From CAWAVN01 sp963825075 (GTDB lineage: Bacteria; Planctomycetota; Planctomycetia; Planctomycetales; Planctomycetaceae), in assembly GCA_963825075.1 (NCBI GenBank), contig CAWGRX010000035.1:62001-126000 (forward strand): a stretch of DNA of 64,000 bases, written 5' to 3'. The translations under genes were made by a program, and so were the position numbers. The notes under the pieces are model-generated. The model made no database searches. It was given only the letters and a program-made list of their open reading frames with translations, and had not been told where the DNA came from. Positions 54,806 through 63,906 of this stretch are shown piece by piece (within the stretch, counting starts at the first letter, position 1; each line of letters opens with the position of its first letter).

Positions 54806-56119
54806 TCAATCCGCCAGGGTGCGGGCGACGTCGGTTCGGTAGGCGGTCATGCCGGGGATGAAACCCACCAAGGATGCCAACACGATCAAAGCCGGCAGCA
54901 AGATGAATTCCGCGGGGTGAAAGGCCCAGGGGTTCATAATCAATCCGGTGGCGCGCTCGACGAACGGCGACGCGGCGAACACGAGGGCGTGGCCTAACAG
55001 TCCCCCAATCACGCCGCCCCAGAAGCATAGCAGGATGGATTCCGTCAACACGATCGCGAACACCGTCCGCCGCTGCGCTCCCAAAGCCCGCATGATCGCG
55101 ATTTCCTTCTTGCGGTCGGACATGGAGTTGTAAATGCTGACGAAAATGCTGATGCCCGAAACGACGATCACCAGAGCGGTCAAAAATAAGAGAGCATTCG
55201 TAACGTTTCCGACCAGCAACGTCATCAACTGCGACATGACCTGAATCGGATTGACCGCCTGGGCTATGTGGCCTTTATTCATCTCGCCTGCGAAATCATA
55301 AGCGGCGGAGGGCGTAAAGGTCTTTACGAGAATCGCGGTGACTTCCTTTTGGGCCAGAGGCGTGGACGAGGTGCCGTTGGGGTCGGTGACTTGGGGCACC
55401 TCGCTCCCGTAAAATTGCCGTTCCCGTTCCTTGGCTTCCTCCAGCGGTGTTTCGTGACCGGAGACGGCATAAAATCCGCTGAGATACACAAACACCGTGC
55501 GGTCGTTGGCGGTGCCGGTCTCTTTGAGGATGCCATTCACGCGAAACGTTTCGTTGTGGACGTGCCCGCCGCCGCTGGCGTCTTGGCCTCCATGAACGAG
55601 TTTGAACCGGCTGGCTTCATCTTCGGAGGTGTCGGGGTCATCGATGGTCCAGTGATTCTCCATCGCGACGCGGGAGCCGATGATCGCATCGAAAGGCTGA
55701 ATAAAGCCGTCGCCTTTCATGTAAAACTTGCGGCCGGGGGCATATTCGACGTCGAAGTATTCCCGCGTGGTGCCCACGATCGGAAAGTTGCCTTCCTGGG
55801 TCGTGTCGCCCATCGTAATGGGGACGGCGGTTTCCACCAGCGGGTCTTCTTTGAGTTGCAGATAGTACCGGTAGGGCAGATTGGCCGGGGGATTGCCGAT
55901 GCGGTAAACGGTGCTCAAGACGAGTTGAATATCGCTTCCCTGCCGGCCCACGACGAGGTCATAACCAATCGTCCGTTGCTGAAAGGCGTCGCCGATGACG
56001 CTGTAGGCCACCAGCACACCGACCATCAACATCACGCCTAAGGCCACGCTCAAACCCGTCAGCGAAGACGCGAGCAACCGCTGTTTGATGCTCTTGAGAG
56101 CGATCGTCATCACGTTCAC
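54806..56119 (-). CDS. ABC-transporter permease, MacB/FtsX-type
   Basis: 437 aa with an N-terminal transmembrane helix (18-40), a large periplasmic domain (about 45-290) and three C-terminal helices (about 305-330, 355-380, 400-425). The cytosolic coupling segment SMSDRKKEIAIMRALGAQRRTV is typical of FtsX/MacB/LolC permeases, which act by mechanotransmission or lipoprotein release. Its ATG overlaps the stop of the ATPase gene (ATGA). Substrate is unknown: drug, peptide or lipoprotein export all remain possible. Confidence 0.88.
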   Translation of the reverse strand: MNVMTIALKSIKQRLLASSLTGLSVALGVMLMVGVLVAYSVIGDAFQQRTIGYDLVVGRQGSDIQLVLSTVYRIGNPPANLPYRYYLQLKEDPLVETAVPITMGDTTQEGNFPIVGTTREYFDVEYAPGRKFYMKGDGFIQPFDAIIGSRVAMENHWTIDDPDTSEDEASRFKLVHGGQDASGGGHVHNETFRVNGILKETGTANDRTVFVYLSGFYAVSGHETPLEEAKERERQFYGSEVPQVTDPNGTSSTPLAQKEVTAILVKTFTPSAAYDFAGEMNKGHIAQAVNPIQVMSQLMTLLVGNVTNALLFLTALVIVVSGISIFVSIYNSMSDRKKEIAIMRALGAQRRTVFAIVLTESILLCFWGGVIGGLLGHALVFAASPFVERATGLIMNPWAFHPAEFILLPALIVLASLVGFIPGMTAYRTDVARTLAD

Positions 56120-56820
56120 GATTGGGCCTCCTCTCCCGCAGTCACGGCTTCCTGGCGGACGGCTTTGTTGAACTCTTGCAGTTTTTCCACGCGGTCAAAC
56201 TGGCCGGCGACTTCGGGAGCATGCGTGACCATCAACAACGCCACGTTGTGCTCGCTGCAGGCGTCGCGGATCAGCTTGAGTATTTTATCCTGGTTGGCAA
56301 CGTCCACATTCGCGGTTGGCTCATCCGCCAAGAGCAGCGAAGGAGAATTCGCCAAGGCCCGCGCGACCGCCACCCGCTGCTGCTCGCCCACGGAAAGATG
56401 CGTGGGCCGATGCGTCAGCCGATGCGACAGGCCGACCAAATCCAGCAACTCGCGGGCTCGCTTGGGATTGGCCCGGCGGCCGGAAAAACTCATCCCCAAC
56501 AGCACATTTTCGAGGGCGGTAAACGCAGGCAGCAGATTGAATGTCTGAAACACAAAACCGATCCGCTGCGCCCGCAGGCGATCGCGGTGGACTTCGGGCA
56601 GCTTCGTGATGTCGATGCCATCCACTTCCACGCGGCCGCTGTCCGGCGAGCTGATGCCGGCGATGATGTTCAAGAGCGTCGTCTTCCCGCCGCCGCTCGA
56701 ACCCACAAGCACCACCTGCTCGCCGTCCTGCATTGCGAATTGATCGATATTCAAAACCTCAAACCGACTCCCGTCCGGTTCGCGGTAAGTCTTCCGTACT
56801 GAATCCAATACCAGGGACAT
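56116..56820 (-). CDS. ABC-transporter ATPase, LolD/MacB-type
   Basis: 234 aa. Walker A GSSGGGKTTLLN near residue 40; Q-loop FVFQTFNLLPAF; signature HLSVGEQQRVAVARAL; Walker B SLLLADEPTANVD; switch His in VTHAPEV. The signature LSVGEQ is a variant of LSGGQQ. It drives the permease encoded immediately downstream and overlaps it by 4 nt. Confidence 0.92.
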   Translation of the reverse strand: MSLVLDSVRKTYREPDGSRFEVLNIDQFAMQDGEQVVLVGSSGGGKTTLLNIIAGISSPDSGRVEVDGIDITKLPEVHRDRLRAQRIGFVFQTFNLLPAFTALENVLLGMSFSGRRANPKRARELLDLVGLSHRLTHRPTHLSVGEQQRVAVARALANSPSLLLADEPTANVDVANQDKILKLIRDACSEHNVALLMVTHAPEVAGQFDRVEKLQEFNKAVRQEAVTAGEEAQS

Positions 56821-57022
56821 ATTAACCTTCTATGTATTCAAGCTCATCATTCTCATCAACCGGCCAAGGAGGAAGAGGGCGGATGATGGAGGATAGAGGA
56901 TGGCAAGACTCTTTCACTCTTCCACTTTGGGCCGTTCCGAAGTTTTATCTTGATGGATCCGTCGAATCCCTGCAATCCTGGGCAAATCGCGCGGGTTTTG
57001 AACTGCAAGTGCTTTGCAGGAA

Positions 57023-58264
57023 TCACGGCTGCTGCGAGGCGGCGTATTGCTGTCTAAGCCAGTCGTCTTCGACCGTTTGGCCTTTGGGCAGGGTTTTGAT
57101 CGCTTCAAGCACGGCTTCGATCTGCGCATCGCTCGGCTCCAGTCCGAGTTCGCTCAGACGATGGGCCACCGCCCGCCGACCGCTGTGCCGGCCCAGAATC
57201 AACCGCACGCCCGCGGCCCCGACGCGTTCGGGACGGTAGGGCAAATAGGTGTCGGGATTTTTGAGAAGGCCGTCTTGATGAATCCCCGCTTCCGTGGCGA
57301 ACACGTTGGAACCCGCCACCGGTTTCATCGGCGACAGCCTGATGCCCGTCAGCTCCGCGACCAGTTCACAAAGCGGCACGAGTTTCGTCGTGTCGATTTT
57401 CGCGGTGCGGCCGTATTGCTCGGCGTTCATGGTGAGGGCGATCGCGACTTCTTCGAGGGACGCATTGCCCGCCCGCTCGCCGATGCCGTTGACCGTGCAC
57501 TGCACCACGTTCGCCCCCGCCGCGATCCCCGCCAGCGAATTGGCAACCGCCAATCCATAGTCGTTATGAAAATGCACCGCGAGCAAGGCTTTGTCGAGAT
57601 TGGGGACGCCGTCTTGTATCCGCCGCAGAATGTCCTGGACTTTTTCCGGCGTTAGCACGCCCACCGTATCGGGAAACCCGATCGTCGTCGCCCCCGCGTC
57701 GATGGCTTCTTTATAGCAGGCGCAGAGGAAGTCCAGCTCCGTCCGGCTGGCATCTTCCGGGCTGAAGGCCACGATCGGAAACCGCTCCGCGGCGTAAGTC
57801 ACCGTCTCGCGGATGATCTCCAAGATCTGCTCCTTGGATTTGTTCAACTTGTGTTCGCGGTGCAAGGGGCTGGTGCCGCAGAACAGACTTACGCCCCGCT
57901 TATGGTGCGGTTGGCCTTCGAGGGCTTGGGCGGCGGCATCCACATCGCCTTTGACGGTCCGGCAGAGCGCGGTGAGCACCGGTTTTTTCACGACGCCGAT
58001 CATTTTGCGAATCGCGATCACGTCGGCTTCCGAAGACGCCGGGAACCCCGCATCCAGCGAATGAATCCCGGCTTCCTCCAAAGCCAGCGCGATCCGCAGC
58101 TTGTCCTCCGGTTCCAGCGTCGCCCCCGGCATCTGCTCGCCGTCGCGGAGCGTCGTATCGCTGAACAAGACCTCGCCGCTGCGTCGATAGTGACTGATAA
58201 CCACCTGCTTGACTACCTTTTCCACTTTACGGCGAACCGCCGTCAAAACCCCGGCTAACGACAT
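57023..58264 (-). CDS. 2-isopropylmalate synthase/homocitrate synthase-family enzyme
   Basis: 413 aa. TIM-barrel Claisen-condensation enzyme: FSDTTLRDGEQMPGATL at the N-terminus with the catalytic Asp/Arg, VHFHNDYGLAVAN and NGIGERAGNASLEEV metal-ligand blocks, ending in GRHSGRRAV. It lacks the C-terminal LeuA allosteric domain (LeuA is about 510 aa). So it could be the short homocitrate- or citramalate-synthase type as easily as a leucine-biosynthesis enzyme. I start at ATG 58264; GTG 58273 is possible. No leuBCD genes are adjacent. Confidence 0.8.
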   Translation of the reverse strand: MSLAGVLTAVRRKVEKVVKQVVISHYRRSGEVLFSDTTLRDGEQMPGATLEPEDKLRIALALEEAGIHSLDAGFPASSEADVIAIRKMIGVVKKPVLTALCRTVKGDVDAAAQALEGQPHHKRGVSLFCGTSPLHREHKLNKSKEQILEIIRETVTYAAERFPIVAFSPEDASRTELDFLCACYKEAIDAGATTIGFPDTVGVLTPEKVQDILRRIQDGVPNLDKALLAVHFHNDYGLAVANSLAGIAAGANVVQCTVNGIGERAGNASLEEVAIALTMNAEQYGRTAKIDTTKLVPLCELVAELTGIRLSPMKPVAGSNVFATEAGIHQDGLLKNPDTYLPYRPERVGAAGVRLILGRHSGRRAVAHRLSELGLEPSDAQIEAVLEAIKTLPKGQTVEDDWLRQQYAASQQP

Positions 58265-58422
58265 AACCGCCACTCAAATAGGAAACAAACCCAGATTGTA
58301 GGCAAGCGGAATGGCATAGCGGAAGAGTTGGGATGATTTTTTCGATGAGACGCGGACGACAAAATCCTTGACAGATGCATTGGAGGCCGTATGCTCAGAT
58401 TATTCGGTATTTTCTTATCAGA

Positions 58423-58803
58423 ATGGCGAGTGAAATGGCAAATCTGTGTCCCCACTGTGGAGCGTCGCTTCCACGCGTGCGAGACGGCTTCTGCTCGGAA
58501 TGCGGTCAGGCATTGGATGAGCCTGCTCACATCACGACATCTACCGAAGTTCCTTCACAGGAGCGACGCGGCAACAGGAGCATTTCCTTCGCCGCACGTT
58601 TGGTGATTTTGATTTATGGCGCATTGGGGTTGGTCGGGACGGCGGCATATATTGCTGTCTCGTATGATTCTCTGGCTCCCGGAAGTTATCCAATCTGGTT
58701 TTTCGCCATGCCGATTTTCTTCGTGGCGTTTTTGTTGTGTATGGGGACGCTGTTTATTCTGCAAAAATTCGGCGTGCGTGTTTTCGATGAACCGGACGAT
58801 TGA
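58423..58803 (+). CDS. Zinc-ribbon membrane protein
   Basis: 126 aa. N-terminal zinc ribbon NLCPHCGASLPRVRDGFCSECG (Cys at about 8, 11, 24, 27) and two transmembrane helices (about 53-75 and 86-110). This is a typical planctomycete small membrane protein of unknown role. ATG 58423 is preferred; the longer 58375 start adds a non-conserved leader. Followed closely by the ACP-like gene. Confidence 0.65.
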   Translation: MASEMANLCPHCGASLPRVRDGFCSECGQALDEPAHITTSTEVPSQERRGNRSISFAARLVILIYGALGLVGTAAYIAVSYDSLAPGSYPIWFFAMPIFFVAFLLCMGTLFILQKFGVRVFDEPDD

Positions 58804-58811
58804 GGTTCGGC

Positions 58812-59144
58812 ATGACGATTTCCTCGTGAACTCCCGAAGGGCTGCCGTGCGTTTGCCCGATTTGCGGGGCTGAAAGCCGGGTGGAGCCTTCCTTTCCAAC
58901 TGGTGATGTTCCCTGCCCCCGCTGCGGCCACCTGTTGTGGTGGTTTCAGCAGCGAATCGGCGATGAGAACATCACCATCACGGCCGAACTGAGGTTTATT
59001 GAGGATCTGAAAAAGGACTCGATGGACATTGTGGAAATGATGATGGAGTTGGAAGACGAGTTCGATCTTTCCCTTCCCGACGAAGAGTACGGCTCCATCA
59101 GAACTGTGGGCGATTTGATCCGGCGGATCAGGGAGCACGACTGA
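58812..59144 (+). CDS. Zinc-ribbon/acyl-carrier-like protein, in-frame TGA at codon 6
   Basis: The translated frame from ATG 58812 reads MTISS, then TGA (58827-58829), then TPEGLPCVCPICGAESRVEPS and PCPRCGHLLWWF, then an ACP domain with DSMDIVEMMMELEDEFDLSLPDEEY. The zinc ribbon needs the part upstream of the GTG at 58881, because its first CPIC pair lies at 58854-58865. The phosphopantetheine-attachment Ser is in KKDSMDIVE. Without the TGA the protein would be about 110 aa. Likely a substitution or sequencing error; an alternative start at CTG 58842 is possible. Confidence 0.6.
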
Positions 59145-59163
59145 ATTCTTACTGCGATCGCAT

Positions 59164-59646
59164 TTACGAAGAAAATGCCAAACTCGCGGCGTAGCGGCGG
59201 CGTTTGTGAAGTTCCTGCAGATGCCCTTCGGATTGGTCGCGGAAGAACGAATAGGTCATGTCCTTGATCCGCTCATCCTGAGGGGCCAAGGTTTCCAGGT
59301 TGTCCCAGAGATTGATCCGCTCCGTGGCCGCCGCGGTCAGGGCTTCCAATTCGATGAGCCGGCTGAGGGCGGAATAGCTCAAGAGGGACCCGTTGAATTT
59401 GAAGCGGCCGAGCTTTTCCGCGAACCAGGCCGCCCCATTTTTGAGCGGGTTTTCTTTCCCGCCGACCCGCCGGAGCACATCGCGGACGATCGACCGCTGG
59501 GCGTTGAGTTCGGCGTGAAGTTGGCCCAGAAACTCGCCGAGCGGCGTATTACGGTTGTTATCCCGGCAGCGGGCCGCCAGTTGCGCTTCGCCCACCAGAA
59601 GCGCCAGATGATCCTGCAAATAGATGTGCAATCGCGCGTCGTTCAT
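59164..59646 (-). CDS. Helical hypothetical protein (possibly ferritin-like)
   Basis: 160 aa, all-helical by appearance: DARLHIYLQDHLALLVGEAQLAARC, then GEFLGQLHAELNAQRSIVRDVLRRV, then SALSRLIELEALTAAATERINLWDNL. The spacing resembles the four-helix bundle of DUF892/ferritin-like planctomycete proteins, but the metal-binding Glu/His set is not complete by eye. I choose ATG 59646; the TTG at 59679 adds a short leader. No clear link to its neighbours. Confidence 0.6.
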   Translation of the reverse strand: MNDARLHIYLQDHLALLVGEAQLAARCRDNNRNTPLGEFLGQLHAELNAQRSIVRDVLRRVGGKENPLKNGAAWFAEKLGRFKFNGSLLSYSALSRLIELEALTAAATERINLWDNLETLAPQDERIKDMTYSFFRDQSEGHLQELHKRRRYAASLAFSS

Positions 59647-59817
59647 GAGGTTATCTCTCATCCAGAAAACATTGCCCAATTCCCGCCAACCTGTCGTGAC
59701 GTTGGCATCCGGCTATAATCTGCCGGGAGTGATTATAACGACTTGGCTCAATCAGAACCAAAACCGGAATCACGATTGATGATTCGAGCAGGAGTAAGAT
59801 TAAGATTAGGATCAACA

Positions 59818-61658
59818 ATGGGTTACAAAACCCTCAGACAATGCGTGGAGGACTTGGAACGGCACGGGCAGTTGGTGCGGATTGCCCGCGAGGTCGATCC
59901 GTACTTGGAAGCCGCGGAAATCCAGCGGCGGGTGTACGAAGCCCAGGGGCCGGCGGTGTTTTATGAGCAGGTCAAAGGCTGCCGGTTTCCGCTGGTGAGC
60001 AATCTGTTCGGCACCCACGAGCGAACGCGGTTTTTGTTTCGCGATGCGCTCCAGGCGGTCCAGCATCTGGTGGAATTAAAAATCGATCCCGCGGCATTTT
60101 GGAAAAATCCGTTTAAGTACCGGGACGTTCCGCGAAGTTTGCTGCACATGTTGCCGCGAACATGTCGGCGCGGTGCCGTGTTTCGGCACCAAACGACGAT
60201 CGACCAACTTCCGCAGATCGTCAGTTGGCCGGGCGATGGTGGGGCGTTTATTACGCTGCCGGAAGTTTATACCGAGCATCCCGACAAGCCGGGCCTCTTG
60301 AATTCCAACCTGGGTATGTACCGCGTGCAGCTTTCGGGCGGCGAGTACGCGGCGAATCGGCAGATCGGCTTGCATTATCAAATCCATCGCAGCATCGGCG
60401 TGCATCACGCGGCGGCGATCAAGCGGGGCGAACGATTGCCGGTTAACATCTTCGTCGGCGGCACGCCCGCGATGATCCTGGCCGCCGTCATGCCTTTGCC
60501 CGAAGGACTTTCGGAACTCACCTTCGCCGGGGCCTTGGGCCGCCGGGCGATCCGCATGATAAAAGGTCGAATCAACTGCCGATTTATGCGGAGGCGGACT
60601 TTTGCATCACCGGCTGGATCGATCCGGAGAAAACCCTGCCCGAAGGACCGTTCGGCGATCATTTGGGGTATTACAGCAACGTCCATGATTTCCCGGTGAT
60701 GGAAGTCGAGAAAGTCTATCACCGGGACGGAGCGATCTGGCCGTTTACCGTCGTGGGCCGCCCGCCGCAGGAGGACACTTCGTTTGGGGAGATTATCCAT
60801 GAACTGACCGGCCCGGTGATCCCCAGCGTGGTGCCGGGCGTTCGGGGCGTGCATGCCGTGGATGCCGCGGGCGTCCATCCGCTGCTTCTCGCCATCGGCA
60901 GCGAACGCTATGTGCCCTATGCAAGAGACCGCCGGCCGCAGGAACTGTTGACGGAGAGCCACGCGATTTTGGGCCAAGGGCAATTGTCGCTCGCCAAGTA
61001 TTTGTTGATCGTCGCCGAGGAAGACGACCCCGAATTGGACATCGAAGACATCCCCGCGTTCTTTCGGCACGTTTTGGAGCGGGTGGATTGGGAGCGGGAT
61101 TTGCACTTTCAGACAAACACCACGATCGACACCTTGGATTATTCGGGCACGGGATTGAATGCAGGCTCCAAAGTCGTCATCGCCGCCGCCGGTGCGAAAC
61201 GCCGAGATTTGCCAGGGACGCTTCCCGCCGGGAGCGATTTGCCGAAGGGATTTCGCAATCCGCGGATAGCGCTCCCCGGCGTACTGGCGATCGAGGCACC
61301 TGCTTTTTCGCAAACTACGGACGAAATCGAACCGCACATCTCGCGGTTGGTTTCAGGAATAACCTTGGAGCATCCGCTTTGTGAGTTCCCTTTATGGGTG
61401 CTCGCCGATGACACGGAGTTTGCAGCGCGGACGCTCAACAACTTTTTGTGGGTGACTTTCACGCGATCGAACCCGGCGGTGGACATTCACGGGATCGGGG
61501 CTTTTATCCACCAAAAACATTGGGGCTGCAAAGGTCCGTTAATCATTGATGCCCGCATCAAACCCCACCACGCAGCGCCCTTGGTGGAAGATCCCGCGGT
61601 GACCAAACGAGTCGATCAATTGGCCGCGCCGGGCGGACCGCTTTATGGGATTCTTTGA
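59818..61658 (+). CDS. UbiD-family decarboxylase, interrupted by a -1 frameshift
   Basis: About 613 aa. UbiD decarboxylases use prenylated FMN on aromatic or alpha,beta-unsaturated acids. The first frame contains YKTLRQCVEDLERHGQLVRI, GGAFITLPEVYT and NLGMYRVQLSGGEYAANRQIG; the second LPIYAEADFCITGWI, PEGPFGDHLGYYSN (conserved E-P-F-G-D-H region) and DLHFQTNTTIDTLDY. They join at about 60561-60568 by one missing base in AAAAGGTCG. This may be the menaquinone/futalosine-type (MqnL-like) enzyme, but no Mqn genes are adjacent. ATG 59818 follows AGGATC. Confidence 0.85.
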
Positions 61659-61662
61659 AGAA

Positions 61663-63279
61663 TCAACCCAGTTTTTCCAGGGCTTGTTTCAGCGGCTCGG
61701 CCTGTTGCGGGTTGACCATCTGAATATAGGCCACCATCCCGCGGACCCAATCTTCGAAGTGGGGCCGGCCTTCGCGGTTCTGGCTTTCCAGGCCTTCAAA
61801 CTGGGCCCGATGCAAAATCGCCCGCAGTCGGCGGACGAGTTTTCGCGGCACGCCGGGCCGTTCGTTGACGACGATCCCCGTCACCATTTGCGCGGTGTGC
61901 GGGCGGTGCACGCGGGTTTTCTTTTCGTTGATCCGAAAGCCCTCATCCTCGGCGATGTGCCGAATTTTCGCGAGCAGCCAGCCGATCTTTTCCGTCACCT
62001 CGCCGGTGCCTGAGAACGTGATGTCGTCCGCATAGCGGGTATAGCGGCTGCCCAGTTTTTCCGCGAGGCCAGTGAGGCGTTTGTCGAGTTTCCAGGCGAC
62101 GAGGTTGCTGATGGCGGGGCTGGTGCACGCGCCCTGCGGCAATGCGCGGGGTCCGGTGGCGACATGATACTTCGTGCCGGCAAAAAGCACCGTCCGGCGG
62201 GGACATTCCGTGGTCAGCAGGGCCAAGATCGTCGCGACGGCGGGCGAGTAGCCGATCCGCCGAAAAAAGCCCATCACGCGGGGAAAAGTGATCGAGGGGA
62301 AAAACTCTTCCAGATCGCAATTAACAACTGCGGCTTGATTGGTGTGAACCTTCGCCCCAGTGACGGTCGAGCGACCGGCGACAAAACCGTGGGCCGCAGG
62401 GTGCACGGGGATTTTTTGGAGGATGTTCGCGAGAATCCACCGCTGGCAGCGGTCCATCTCGCGGTGCGGCTTGGCGAGTTCGCGAAGCCCGCCGCTCTTT
62501 TTGGCCACGCTGAAGCGAATGTAATGGGTTCGTAATGAGGCGACGTTATGAAACGCGAGCCATCTTAATCGGGGAATCGAGAGTTCCAGAGCCTTCGCCA
62601 GATCGCCCGGGGTCGCCAGCACCGGAAGATCAAACTTTTGCAGCGATTCGACGTTGGCCCGGCGGTCGGCGAGGTCTTTGGAAACGCCCCGGCCCAGAAA
62701 AACAATGTCCGTCTGCCGCCGCTCCGCGATTTCCGCTTGCCGTTGCCGTTTTCGCTCGGCGGCTTCGGCTTTTTTTTGCTGTTTGCGGTCGGCCTTGGCT
62801 TGTTGCGTTTGTTCGACGACCCGATTCGCATGGTGTTGGGCATGCAGCATGGCGGGGCGGACCGCATCCATTTCCGCACCGACTCCGTGAACGCTCTCCA
62901 AATCCTCCGGCGTGATGAAACCGTGCGTGACCATCGCCCGGTCGATCAACCGCGTCCGCGGATCGTCGGGCGGCGGAATCAAATCCTGCCGGCCAAACCA
63001 GGGGCTCGTCCACCGCGGCCCCAAGCGGTCGGCCTCGGCGTGCAGATCTTCCTGCGAAAGCGGCGTGTATTGGGCTACATCGTAGGTTTCTGGCGAAATC
63101 GCTGTCGCCGATCCGGGATGGACGACCGGCGGCTTAGCGGCCCTAGCGGAGGAAGCTTGCTCGGCCGGCCAGTTCTCGGTGGGAGCCTGATGCGGTTCGC
63201 GGGTCTCTTCGCGTTTCGCGCGACCGGGCGAATCAAACAGCTTCGCCAAAGAGGAGAAGAGCCAGTTCAGAATTCTCAT
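61663..63279 (-). CDS. Retron-type reverse transcriptase with a long N-terminal extension
   Basis: 538 aa. Residues 1-215 are an extension with a Pro/Ala-rich part and a basic helical stretch (about 155-190, KADRKQQKKAEAAERKRQRQ). The reverse transcriptase covers about 220-520: catalytic Asp in NCDLEEFFPSI (about 322), PQGACTSPAISN (motif 4), and YADD at about 416-419. Two retron hallmarks are present: a GAKVH box (variant of NAxxH) before the first Asp, and VTG (about 466-468) in QMVTGIVVN. ATG 63279 is chosen because the longer frame overlaps the msr-msd inverted repeat. It makes multicopy single-stranded DNA from the RNA at 63321-63530. No separate effector lies downstream: the next gene is convergent. 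Confidence 0.88.
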   Translation of the reverse strand: MRILNWLFSSLAKLFDSPGRAKREETREPHQAPTENWPAEQASSARAAKPPVVHPGSATAISPETYDVAQYTPLSQEDLHAEADRLGPRWTSPWFGRQDLIPPPDDPRTRLIDRAMVTHGFITPEDLESVHGVGAEMDAVRPAMLHAQHHANRVVEQTQQAKADRKQQKKAEAAERKRQRQAEIAERRQTDIVFLGRGVSKDLADRRANVESLQKFDLPVLATPGDLAKALELSIPRLRWLAFHNVASLRTHYIRFSVAKKSGGLRELAKPHREMDRCQRWILANILQKIPVHPAAHGFVAGRSTVTGAKVHTNQAAVVNCDLEEFFPSITFPRVMGFFRRIGYSPAVATILALLTTECPRRTVLFAGTKYHVATGPRALPQGACTSPAISNLVAWKLDKRLTGLAEKLGSRYTRYADDITFSGTGEVTEKIGWLLAKIRHIAEDEGFRINEKKTRVHRPHTAQMVTGIVVNERPGVPRKLVRRLRAILHRAQFEGLESQNREGRPHFEDWVRGMVAYIQMVNPQQAEPLKQALEKLG

Positions 63280-63320
63280 CGTCTCGGCCGTTCCTCGCCG
63301 TCTCAACTTATGAAGAAAAA

Positions 63321-63530
63321 ACACGACCGGCCAACTGACTGCGAGCGGCGGACCAAGGTCGTTCACTCAGGCTCCCCGACGTGCTGTCACGGGGGGAAGC
63401 CTGGGCTTGTCGTGGCCCCCGTGACAGCACGTCGGGGAGCCACACGAACAACGGCCTTGGGGAAGCATGGCAGGGCAAACTCAACCACGGCGGATCGCCG
63501 TAGTAAATCGGTCTCAGTTGGCCGGCGTGT
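63321..63530 (-). ncRNA. Retron msr-msd RNA locus (candidate)
   Basis: On the minus strand, 5' to 3': a1 (63530-63514) ACACGCCGGCCAACTGA; then a 6-bp msr hairpin ACGGCG-ATC-CGCCGT (63501-63487); then the msd, whose stem is a perfect 26-bp inverted repeat (63370-63395 with 63416-63441) with a 20-nt loop and an imperfect lower stem out to CCAAGG/CCTTGG (63353 and 63460); then a2 (63338-63321), which pairs with a1 over 17 bp with one bulged base. RT starts 41 nt further on. This is the order a1-msr-msd-a2-RT of known retrons. Branch G may be 63513. Confidence 0.72.
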
Positions 63531-63608
63531 TTCCAAAGTTCAATCCGTGATTTTCTGGATTATCGCCATCCGGCCGAGGGTTGCAATCGTATTTTCAAAA
63601 GATCGCCG

Positions 63609-63878
63609 TCAACTTTTCTGGCTGCCCTTTTGCCAGTTGAGGCGGTCGTGGGTCAGAACGCCGCGGCGAAGCGCGCAGCGAAGACAGTACTTCTCCTCAT
63701 CGTGCTGGAGGTAAACCTCGCCGTGCATCAAGAGATGAAAGAAATCCTCGCCCGGCTCCTTCTGGAAACAGAATTCCTTTTCCCAAGTCTGCTTGACATG
63801 GGCGGTCCAGCCTTCGGGTGCGGGCAGATAAACGCGGACGTCGGGGACATCAGGTTCTCTGGGATCAAACTCGGTCAT
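63609..63878 (-). CDS. Small hypothetical protein upstream of the retron
   Basis: 89 aa. Acidic N-terminus (MTEFDPREPDVPDVRVYLPAPEGW), aromatic middle (FHLLMHGEVYLQHDEEKYCLRCALRRG) and a polar tail. Two Cys spaced CLRC may bind metal. I recognise no family. It is on the same strand as the retron RT, 79 nt before the a1 repeat, so it could be a retron accessory gene, or simply the last gene of the operon to the right. Confidence 0.6.
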   Translation of the reverse strand: MTEFDPREPDVPDVRVYLPAPEGWTAHVKQTWEKEFCFQKEPGEDFFHLLMHGEVYLQHDEEKYCLRCALRRGVLTHDRLNWQKGSQKS

Positions 63879-63906
63879 TGGTTCACCTCGCGGGACAGTT
63901 TGGCTT

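Noticed and set aside
63353..63460. Long hairpin upstream of the RT as a transcription terminator
   Set aside because: No T-run on either strand, not at a gene end, and framed by the a1/a2 repeats; fits msd better. A mobile palindrome remains the main alternative.
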